Source: CAITSH01 sp025356665
Lineage (GTDB): Bacteria > Pseudomonadota > Gammaproteobacteria > Burkholderiales > SG8-39
Length of the DNA: 64,000 nt
Direction of reading: 5' to 3'
Assembly (NCBI GenBank): GCA_025356665.1
Contig: JANXRV010000133.1
Span: forward strand, 1 to 64,000
A model generated the notes under the pieces. The model did no database searches. It had not been told where the DNA came from and was given only the letters and a program-made list of their open reading frames with translations. Both the position numbers and the translations under genes were made by a program. Positions 16,858 to 23,551 of this stretch are shown here, one piece after another. Positions within the stretch are counted from its first letter, which is position 1, and every line of letters begins with the position of its first letter.

Positions 16858-17633
16858 TGGGCGATGCTGCGATGAACGAGTCCGCGGTCATTGCCGCCGA
16901 AGGATTGACCAAGGCTTATGCCGGACGCACCGTGCTGACCGGGGCTTCAATAGCGATCCAGGAGGGCGAGACGGTAGTCATCATCGGGCCCTCTGGGTCC
17001 GGCAAGACCACGTTTCTGCGCTGCCTGAACTATCTTGAAACGCCGGATGCCGGCACCGTACGCTTGCGCGGCGTGCCGGTGGGCGCCGATCGGCACGGGC
17101 GCCTGCTGCCGGAAGCCGAAATCGCGAAGCAGCGCAGCCGGATCGGTTTCGTGTTCCAGCGCTTCAACCTGTTTGCGCACCTGACCGCGCAAGATAATGT
17201 GGCCATCGGGCCGCGCCGCGTTCTCGGCCTGCCCGTTGAGGAGGCGCACCAGCGCGCGAGGGAGGAACTCGCCCGCGTCCACCTCGAAGACCACGCCGAC
17301 AAGCGGCCGAGCCAGCTCTCGGGCGGCCAGCAGCAACGGGTGGCGATCGCGAGAGCCCTGGCGATGCGCCCGGAGATCATCCTGTTCGACGAGCCGACTT
17401 CGGCGCTCGACCCGGAACTTGTCGGTGAAGTCCTCGACGTGATGCGCGAGCTTGCGCTGGGGGGCATGACGCTGGCGGCCGTGACTCATGAGATGCGCTT
17501 CGCGCGCGCGGTCGCCGATCGTGTGATCTTCATGGATGCCGGCTCGGTTGTCGAGGAAGGCACCCCCAATGAGATTTTCGATGCGCCGCGCGAAGAGCGA
17601 ACCCGTAAATTCCTGGCCCACCTGCATGAGTAG
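16857..17633 (+). CDS. Amino-acid-type ABC transporter ATP-binding protein
   Basis: A 258-residue GlnQ-class ATPase: Walker A GPSGSGKTT, signature LSGGQQQRV, Walker B ILFDEPTSALD and the H-loop THEM. The ATG at 16857 overlaps the permease stop; ATG 16872 is an alternative. It energises the importer encoded upstream. The amidohydrolase gene follows after 24 bases. Confidence 0.94.
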   Translation: MGDAAMNESAVIAAEGLTKAYAGRTVLTGASIAIQEGETVVIIGPSGSGKTTFLRCLNYLETPDAGTVRLRGVPVGADRHGRLLPEAEIAKQRSRIGFVFQRFNLFAHLTAQDNVAIGPRRVLGLPVEEAHQRAREELARVHLEDHADKRPSQLSGGQQQRVAIARALAMRPEIILFDEPTSALDPELVGEVLDVMRELALGGMTLAAVTHEMRFARAVADRVIFMDAGSVVEEGTPNEIFDAPREERTRKFLAHLHE

Positions 17634-17657
17634 CCGCCACACGGAAACGCCGCCGAT

Positions 17658-18995
17658 ATGAATCTCGACCTCCTGCTCAAAGGCGCCACGCTGGTCACCT
17701 GCGACGCCGCTGATCGCGTAATCCGCGGGGGCGCGATCGGCATCTCGGGTGGCCGCTTCGCCTACGTAGGTCCGGCGGCCGAGCTGGCGCCCGAAACTGT
17801 GGCGAGGCGCACCTTGGACCTTGCAGGGCGCGTGATCACGCCCGGCTTGGTCAACGTGCATACCCATGCGATTCTCAGCATGGTGCGAGGGGTGGCCGAA
17901 GACCTGGGCTTTGCGCCAGCCTATACGCCGGGTATCCCGCACGGTCACGATGTCACACCCGAGGAGGCAATCGCGCTCTCACGCCTGGGTGCGCTTGAAG
18001 CGCTGTTGTTTGGCTCCACGCTAATCAACGATACCTATGTGCACGCAGATGTCACCACCGGCGCGATGGCAGAACTCGGATTGCGCGTCTGGAACTGCGG
18101 GCGCATCCACGATGCCGATTTCTCCCTGATTGGCGACGGCCGCTGGGAGCACCAGACCGCGATCGGAGAAAAAACCCTCGGCGAAGCGCTTGCGCTTGCC
18201 GACCTCTGGCACGGCAAGCTCGACGGGCGCACCGGGGTGCAACTCGCCGCGCACGCGCCCGACACCTGCTCGGACGATTTCCTGGTCCAGATTCGCAAGG
18301 CGGCCGAATCGCGCGGCCTGCGGGTCAACACGCACCTTTCGCAGAGCCGCACGGAGGTCGAGCAGATTCGGCGCCGCTCGAACAAGACGCCCGCCGAACT
18401 GCTGGAGGACGTCGGGCTGCTGAACGACCGGCTGACCGCCGCGCATTGCATCTTCGTTACCGACAGCGACATCGCCCGGTGCGGTGCGGCGGGCATCAAT
18501 GTGGCGCATATCCCCAAAGGAAACGCCACGGGCGGCACGATCGCACCGATCGGAAAACTGCGCGCGGCCGGGGCTCGGCTCGCTCTGGGGACGGATAACA
18601 TGCATGCCGACCTGGTCGAGGTGATGCGCTGGGCGCTTGCCATGGGCCGCGTGCAGGAGGGACGGGTGAGCGACGCGTGGCAGCCGGCCGATGTGTTGCG
18701 CGCCGCAACGATGGGCGGCGCGCACGCGATGGGGCTCGCGGAGGAGATCGGATCGATCGAAGTCGGCAAGAGGGCCGACCTGGTGGCGTTCGATTTCCGC
18801 CGCCCGCACCTGGTGCCCGACGTGAACCCGGTCGGCACGCTCGTGCACACGGGCCAGGGGAGGGACGTGGAACTGGTCCTGGTCGATGGCCGCGTCGTGG
18901 TCGAAGACGGCCGGCCGACGCTCGTCAAGATGGAAACCATCCTCGCCGAAGCGCAGCACGCCGCCGATGCGCTCTGGCAGCGCGCCGGCGCGTAA
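17658..18995 (+). CDS. Amidohydrolase family deaminase/hydrolase (TRZ/ATZ type)
   Basis: A 445-residue metal-dependent hydrolase with the barrel motif NVHTH at about residues 67-71. Further metal-site histidines lie in LAAHAPDTC, NTHLSQS and HCIFVTD, and LGTDN carries the aspartate. The family deaminates or dechlorinates nucleobases, triazines and related ring compounds. Its place right after the ABC importer suggests it acts on the imported solute. Substrate cannot be read from the sequence. Confidence 0.9.
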   Translation: MNLDLLLKGATLVTCDAADRVIRGGAIGISGGRFAYVGPAAELAPETVARRTLDLAGRVITPGLVNVHTHAILSMVRGVAEDLGFAPAYTPGIPHGHDVTPEEAIALSRLGALEALLFGSTLINDTYVHADVTTGAMAELGLRVWNCGRIHDADFSLIGDGRWEHQTAIGEKTLGEALALADLWHGKLDGRTGVQLAAHAPDTCSDDFLVQIRKAAESRGLRVNTHLSQSRTEVEQIRRRSNKTPAELLEDVGLLNDRLTAAHCIFVTDSDIARCGAAGINVAHIPKGNATGGTIAPIGKLRAAGARLALGTDNMHADLVEVMRWALAMGRVQEGRVSDAWQPADVLRAATMGGAHAMGLAEEIGSIEVGKRADLVAFDFRRPHLVPDVNPVGTLVHTGQGRDVELVLVDGRVVVEDGRPTLVKMETILAEAQHAADALWQRAGA

Positions 18996-19012
18996 AGCGG
19001 CACAATCGAGCC

Positions 19013-19903
19013 ATGACCCGGGACCTGCGCGGCTTCGCTGGCCAATACCCTGAAGTGCGTTGGCCAAACGGTGCGCGGATCGCGGTTTCGATCGTGCTCA
19101 ACGTGGAGGAGGGCGCCGAACTCGCGGTGTCCTCGGGTGACGAGAGAAACGAATCCGTGCACGAAGCGGTGCAGTTGGTCGAAGGTGCGCCCGACCTGTG
19201 CATGGAGAGCCACTTCGAATACGGTTCGCGAGTGGGGTATTGGCGGATCGCGAACGTGGCCGAAAGCCTTGGTGTGCCATTAACGCTAAACACGTGCGCG
19301 CGGGCCCTCGAGGCCACGCCGTGGATAGGCGCCGACGCGGCCAAGCGCGGCTACGAGATTTGCTGCCATGGCTGGCGCTGGGAGTCCCATGCCGGCATGG
19401 AAGAAGCCAAGGAGCGCGCATTGATCGCGCGGGCAGTCGATACCGTGCGGCGGGTGCACGGCAAGGCACCGGTCGGCTGGCATACCAAGTCTTCGGCCTC
19501 GGTGAACACGCGCCGGTTGTTGGTCGAGCATGGTGGCTTTCTTTACGACAGCGACGCCTACAACGACGACGTGCCTTATTACGTGGAGGTCGGGGGCCGG
19601 CGACACCTCGTGCTGCCCTATGCGTTCGACACCAACGACATGCGCTTTTTCGATCGCCCGGCCTTCGTGCGCGGTTCGGATTTCGCCGACTACTCCATAG
19701 CAGCGTTCGACTGGCTCTGGGCCGAAGGCGCGGACGCGCCCAGGATGCTGTCGATCGGCCTGCACACCCGGATCATCGGTCGCCCCGCGCGCATCGGCGG
19801 GCTGGCAACGCTGATCCGCCACATGAAGCAGCGCGGCCTCGCCTGGTTTGCGACCCGCGAAGATATCGCGCGTCACTGGCTAGCTCACTGTCCGCCGCGG
19901 TAG
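19013..19903 (+). CDS. Polysaccharide-deacetylase-fold, PuuE allantoinase-like protein
   Basis: A 296-residue NodB-fold protein of the PuuE group. The opening VRWPNGARIAVSIVLNVEEGAE is the signature of metal-independent allantoinases and related cyclic-amide hydrolases. The WRWESH and GWHTKSS blocks supply conserved histidines. The ATG at 19013 is chosen because earlier in-frame codons lie in the amidohydrolase gene. Within this operon, ring opening of a hydantoin- or allantoin-like compound is a reasonable inference. Confidence 0.88.
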   Translation: MTRDLRGFAGQYPEVRWPNGARIAVSIVLNVEEGAELAVSSGDERNESVHEAVQLVEGAPDLCMESHFEYGSRVGYWRIANVAESLGVPLTLNTCARALEATPWIGADAAKRGYEICCHGWRWESHAGMEEAKERALIARAVDTVRRVHGKAPVGWHTKSSASVNTRRLLVEHGGFLYDSDAYNDDVPYYVEVGGRRHLVLPYAFDTNDMRFFDRPAFVRGSDFADYSIAAFDWLWAEGADAPRMLSIGLHTRIIGRPARIGGLATLIRHMKQRGLAWFATREDIARHWLAHCPPR

Positions 19904-19914
19904 GTGGAAAGACC

Positions 19915-20661
19915 ATGAAGATCCTCGTGATCAACCCGAACCTCACGCAGGCGGTGACCGACGCGGTCGCCGCTGTCGCGCGCAAGTACGCTGCGCCCGG
20001 CTCGGAGATTCTTGCGGTCACCGGCGAATTCGGCCCGCAGGTGATCGGCAGCCGTGCCGAAAACGCGATCGCGCATCACGGCGTGCTCGACCTCGCGGCC
20101 AGGCACCATGCCGGCTGCGACGCAGTCGTGCTCGGCGTGTCGCTCGATACCGGCTTGCTCGCGCTGCGTGAGTTGTTGTCGATCCCGGTGGTCGGCATGA
20201 CCGAGGCGGGACTGTTCGGCGCTGCGCTCGTGGCGACGAAGATCGGTGTGCTGACTTATGGCGCACGCATGGTGCCGGCCTACGAAGAGTTGGTGAAATC
20301 GCACGGCTTTGCCGACCGGGTCGCGGGCGTGGACAGCGTGGAGTTGCCGCCGACGGCGACGTTTTCGGATCCCCAGGCGGTGCGGCGCCTCTCGCTCGAG
20401 GCCTGTGCACGGCTCATCGACGGGCGCGGCGCCGAGGCGATCGTCATGGCCGGGGCGGCCATGGCCGGACTCAATGAGACGCTGCAGAAGGAGGTGGCGG
20501 TGCCACTTGTGGACGGCGTCGCCTGCGCGGTTCCGCTGGCGGAAATGCTCGTGCGGCTGGGTCTGCCCAAGCCAATTGCCGGAAGCTTTGCGCATCCGGG
20601 CGAAAGAAGCGTGCGCGGGTTGTCGCCGCAGCTGGCCGCCCTTTTCCGCGCGAAGCCCTGA
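19915..20661 (+). CDS. Asp/Glu/hydantoin racemase-like protein lacking catalytic cysteines
   Basis: A 248-residue member of the HyuE fold, opening KILVINPNLTQAVTDAV. Active relatives carry one cysteine in an ACxxDPGL-type loop and another in a GCxGM-type loop. Here these read VLGVSLDTGL and VMAGAAMAG, with no cysteine at either place. It may be non-catalytic or use other residues. It starts 12 bases after the PuuE-like gene and ends the intact part of the operon. Confidence 0.85.
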   Translation: MKILVINPNLTQAVTDAVAAVARKYAAPGSEILAVTGEFGPQVIGSRAENAIAHHGVLDLAARHHAGCDAVVLGVSLDTGLLALRELLSIPVVGMTEAGLFGAALVATKIGVLTYGARMVPAYEELVKSHGFADRVAGVDSVELPPTATFSDPQAVRRLSLEACARLIDGRGAEAIVMAGAAMAGLNETLQKEVAVPLVDGVACAVPLAEMLVRLGLPKPIAGSFAHPGERSVRGLSPQLAALFRAKP

Positions 20662-20664
20662 AGC

Positions 20665-20906
20665 GTGCGCGACCTGACCCGGCTCCGGGCGGGCGAGTGC
20701 GGCGCCGGGAATTCACCACGCAGGAGGTTTGCGCGGCGGCCCTGGGGCGCATCGAGCGCCTCAATCCGGAACTCAATGCGGTGATCGGGTTCGATCGGCA
20801 AGCCGCGTCGTCGGAATCACACGCGGCCGACGAGCGCGTGCTGCAGTTTGCGGCGCATGTGGAACGGATCGTGCGTCGGGAATTCACGCCGGACTTCGAG
20901 AATTAG
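20665..20906 (+). pseudogene. Broken amidase (GatA/AtzE-like) N-terminal fragment
   Basis: DLTRLRAGE in one frame and EFTTQEVCAAALGRIERLNPELNAVIGFDRQAA in another together give the first 50 or so residues of an amidase-signature enzyme. A frameshift lies near 20695. After about 20810 amidase similarity stops and unrelated sequence runs to a stop at 20906; the Gly/Ser-rich catalytic region is absent. The original operon probably continued into an amidase that has been lost. Confidence 0.7.
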
Positions 20907-20916
20907 GGGAGAGATC

Positions 20917-21165
20917 ATGAAACGACTGATAGCGTCTGCCTGCAGCATCGTCCTCTGTTTGTCCGCCGCGACTGTGCTCGCGTAGAATTTTCCGAAGCAG
21001 GCGCCGAAGATCCTGGTGCCGTTCCCGCCGGGCGGCGCGGCCGACATGTTCGCGCGACTGGCCGGCCAGAAACTCAGCGAAGCCTGGGGCAAGGCTCCTG
21101 TGATTGAGAACCGCCCCGGCGCCGGCGGGATCATCGCCACCGAGGCTGCGGCCAAACCCGCAGAA
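20917..21165 (+). pseudogene. Broken Bug/TctC receptor
   Basis: A signal peptide (MKRLIASACSIVLCLSAA) leads into a TAG stop at 20983-20985 in place of the expected glutamine after LA. The same frame resumes with KILVPFPPGGAADMFARLAGQKL and ENRPGAGG. Similarity ends near 21165, leaving about a quarter of the gene. It is one of three damaged Bug loci here. Confidence 0.85.
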
Positions 21166-21610
21166 ATGGTTATGCGGCTTTCAAACTGCTCTTGGGAGGA
21201 TGGTGAGGCCGTCGCGACATTCCAAATCCATGGTTACACCAGTGGATACATTTTATTTTTGGCCAAAATAAAAAAGGCCTAGCGCAATGCTAAGCCTTTG
21301 ATATTGGTTCCCCAAGCTAGGCGCGAATTATGTTCCGGAATTAGTGGCTCGTGACAGTCCGCTTCGGGTCGAACTGAGTCAAACGAGTGTCGGCTTTGTG
21401 GAGATCTACCGATTAATGCGAGGCTGACTCAGCGCTGGCCTCTGGGTAGAGGTCACGCCGAAGGTCGAATTCCATCGGGGTGCTCGGGGTCAGGCAACCC
21501 GTTGGATCATTGTTCATGATTGACGGGCGGGCAGACTACGTTGCCTGCTGCCAGAGTTTCACGGCACGCACGATCTCGCGACCATTTTGCCCGGCTCCTT
21601 GTGCTCATCT
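21166..21610. other. Gene-free debris region
   Basis: About 445 bases with no supportable gene apart from the terminator-like hairpin at 21264-21299. Composition is mixed and lower in GC. It joins the broken catabolic operon to a toxin-antitoxin zone. Confidence 0.5.
21264..21299 (-). terminator. Terminator-like hairpin facing the minus strand
   Basis: AAAGGCCTAGC (21273-21283) and GCTAAGCCTTT (21289-21299) pair with one mismatch around a 5-base loop. Read on the minus strand, the stem is followed by a T-rich run. It could end transcripts from the higBA direction. Confidence 0.6.
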
Positions 21611-21748
21611 TAGTGATAGTCCACAAACTCAAGGTCATGCACTTCGCCATCCTGCCACGTAAAGCAAAGGCGATATTGGTCGTTGTTACGAATGCTCCAT
21701 TGGCCCTTGCGGTCACCCTTGAGTGTCGGCTCAGGCAACGACGTCAGT
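21611..21748 (-). pseudogene. HigB/RelE-type toxin C-terminal fragment
   Basis: The minus strand encodes GDRKGQWSIRNNDQYRLCF and WQDGEVHDLEFVDYH before a TAA at 21611-21613, the typical C-terminal half of a HigB toxin. No start or N-terminal half exists: the fragment begins inside the end of higA in another frame. It is a second, decayed toxin copy downstream of an intact higBA pair. Confidence 0.75.
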
Positions 21749-22039
21749 CGAACGCAGCGGCTTAATTTTTGCGATCGTTTTTTTCAGGGCTTTTTCGGAT
21801 GCGGCGAGGTCATACTGGGCCTGCACGTGCAGCCACGACTCCGCGCTGCCGCCGAGCGCAGCAGCAAGGCGCACCGCCATATCGGCGCTGATGCCATTCT
21901 TGCCATTGAGAACGTTGGAGAGCATTACGCGCGTCACCCCGATGCGCTTTGCGAATGCGGTCACCGTAATGCCGGTACCGGTAAATACGCCACCCCTCAA
22001 TACTTCACCCGGGTGAGGCGGGTTGTACATGCGCGTCAT
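21731..22039 (-). CDS. higA: HigA-type antitoxin (XRE helix-turn-helix)
   Basis: A 102-residue protein with the HigA signature NPPHPGEVLRG at the N-terminus. The helix-turn-helix follows (VTAFAKRIGVTRVMLSNVLNGKNGIS), then AAALGGSAESWLHVQAQYDL. It neutralises HigB and represses the operon. It starts 12 bases after the toxin gene, the normal higB-higA order. Confidence 0.93.
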   Translation of the reverse strand: MTRMYNPPHPGEVLRGGVFTGTGITVTAFAKRIGVTRVMLSNVLNGKNGISADMAVRLAAALGGSAESWLHVQAQYDLAASEKALKKTIAKIKPLRSTDVVA

Positions 22040-22051
22040 CTTCGCTCCTTG

Positions 22052-22321
22052 CTAGTGGTAATCCTGATAGTCGACCAGCACCGCATCGCCCGCTTCGATG
22101 ACAAAAGTCATGCGCCAGTCTCCATTGACCCATACGGACCAGCGACCGGTGGTCAGCCGGTGCAGCTTCCACCCGGGCATGGCCATGTCATCCGGAGTCT
22201 TGGCGCCATCGAGCTTGGCCAGTTGCAGGCGCAGGCGCGTCGCATGAGCGGGCTGTATGCCGGCCTTGCTACCTGTATTGAAAAACTTTTCAAGCCCCTT
22301 GTGCCTGAAGGTACGAATCAT
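22052..22321 (-). CDS. higB: HigB-type toxin (RelE/ParE family mRNA interferase)
   Basis: An 89-residue toxin starting MIRTFRHKGLEKFFNTGSKAG and ending with the family pattern WRMTFVIEAGDAVLVDYQDYH. Length is normal and no disruption is seen. HigB cleaves mRNA on the ribosome when HigA is lost. It is the first gene of the minus-strand pair. Confidence 0.93.
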   Translation of the reverse strand: MIRTFRHKGLEKFFNTGSKAGIQPAHATRLRLQLAKLDGAKTPDDMAMPGWKLHRLTTGRWSVWVNGDWRMTFVIEAGDAVLVDYQDYH

Positions 22322-22557
22322 GCGAGAAGTGTATATAGCATATTGACAGTTGTAAAAATATAGTCAGTCAACGGGACGGTGTGGGGGGCAGTAATCTCGC
22401 CAAAGAATTAGGGTGAAGAATTAGGATCAGGAAGAATTAGCGTCAGTGTCACAATTCCCAAGATCAGCAGTCTGTGAGTAGATAAAAGTTACACTGAGTC
22501 CATATCTACCCGCAGCCCGAGTGCACCAGGCCCTCAAACTCCGCCCGGCCCGGCGAC
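22322..22557. other. Spacer upstream of higB
   Basis: Contains the probable higBA promoter region and three AAGAATTAG repeats listed separately. No gene is visible. Confidence 0.5.
22403..22440 (+). repeat. Three AAGAATTAG direct repeats
   Basis: AAGAATTAGG occurs at 22403-22412 and 22416-22425, and AAGAATTAGC at 22432-22441. GGATCAGG and GCGTCAG follow the second and third copies. The sequence lies between two toxin-antitoxin blocks and looks like a mobile-element edge or regulatory repeat. Confidence 0.6.
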
Positions 22558-22758
22558 TCAGGCTTTAGCTGTCTTGCCTTGACGAGATTGTCGAGGTTTG
22601 GGGAGGTCATCGTCGCTGCCGATGAGGAATAACCTGGGCTGGCCGAGTACGTGGGTGGTGAAGGCGTTGCCGTTAGCGAATTTCTTTTTCAGTTCTTGCG
22701 GCGTGAGGATGGTGGGGTTCACCTTGCGGGCAAGCGGTTGCTCGGTTTCGCTCGCCAC
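22558..22758 (-). pseudogene. C-terminal remnant of a nucleotidyltransferase-type protein
   Basis: A 66-residue frame contains VNPTILTPQELKKKFANGN and LGQPRLFLIGSDDDL. This resembles the C-terminal segment of HTH-nucleotidyltransferase fusion proteins found near toxin-antitoxin loci. No nucleotidyltransferase core (GSxxxGxxxxxSD) is present, so I treat it as a remnant. The family call is from memory of the motif and is tentative. Confidence 0.5.
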
Positions 22759-22773
22759 GGCAAATGGTCAGGC

Positions 22774-22998
22774 TCACTGCGCCGTTCGGTCTTCTCGTGA
22801 CGCCGCCGGCCCGCTAAGGTTCCCGAACTTCGAGATCACGACAAGTTTCCTGGCGAGAAAGTCGTTGATCTCGCGCTGGCGCGGGATTGCCGTGGCCTTT
22901 TGTGTTGCCCTGTTCACGAATATCGAGTGCTTGCCACCTTCGCGAAGCAAATCGCAGCCGCATTGCCGAAGGTGACGAAGCAGGTCGTCGCGTTTCAT
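22774..22998 (-). CDS. hicA: HicA-type toxin
   Basis: A 74-residue dsRNA-binding-fold toxin opening KRDDLLRHLRQCGCDLLREGGKHSIF. H24 in GGKH is the catalytic histidine position, and VPRQ-like IPRQREINDFLARKL matches the family end. Its ATG overlaps the hicB stop by four bases, so hicB is translated first. Confidence 0.92.
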   Translation of the reverse strand: MKRDDLLRHLRQCGCDLLREGGKHSIFVNRATQKATAIPRQREINDFLARKLVVISKFGNLSGPAASREDRTAQ

Positions 22999-23213
22999 GC
23001 CGCCGGAAGCAGTATTCTTTCGCGGATCACTACTTTTCCCTGCATCGCCTCTTCGGCGAGGGTCCGGTTGGCCTCAAGAACCAGCTCAACCGCCTCGGTG
23101 AGGTTGGCCCTTGCTTCGTCCAGTGTGGCGCCTTGCGTATTGGCGCCGGGAAGTTCTTCGACGAAACCGATATAGCCTTCGGGGATTTTTTCGAATACTG
23201 CGGTCAGATGCAT
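22995..23213 (-). CDS. hicB: HicB-type antitoxin, short form
   Basis: A 72-residue protein with the HicB core FEKIPEGYIGFVEELPGANTQGATLDEARANLTEAVELVLEANR. It lacks the C-terminal DNA-binding domain found in long HicB proteins. It is coupled to hicA. This is the reverse of the common hicA-hicB order, a recognised minority arrangement. Confidence 0.92.
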   Translation of the reverse strand: MHLTAVFEKIPEGYIGFVEELPGANTQGATLDEARANLTEAVELVLEANRTLAEEAMQGKVVIRERILLPAA

Positions 23214-23382
23214 GACACCCCCACTACCTATTCAGGACGTCACAATATAGCTTGGACGAATTTTCTGTTTTCCAGCGAGCGGATGGCGGCTGTCCAGAAC
23301 GGCTGATCTTGTGTGAAAAATACTGGACTAACGCATACCGATGGCTGAAAAGGCACGACTGTCGTGGCTTCCCAGCCATGAT

Positions 23383-23421
23383 GGCTGGAAACCCTTGCCA
23401 GATAGGGGTTTCCAGTCGATA
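23383..23421 (+). repeat. REP-like palindromic element, copy B
   Basis: CTGGAAACCC (23385-23394) and GGGTTTCCAG (23406-23415) form a perfect 10-base stem with an 11-base spacer, followed by TCGATA. A second short palindrome (CAGCCATGATGGCTG) overlaps its left edge. The surrounding 338-base spacer between hicB and the molybdenum hydroxylase gene holds no gene. Confidence 0.8.
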
Positions 23422-23551
23422 TCACGCGATGGCGCAAGCCCGCATGCGCAGTCGTTCACGCAGTGGCACAAGCAAACGTGGTGACCCTATGCCGCCAGCA
23501 CTGCCGGGGCTGTGATCCGCAGCGATGCGGCCTGATGTCGTCTCGCGTGCC

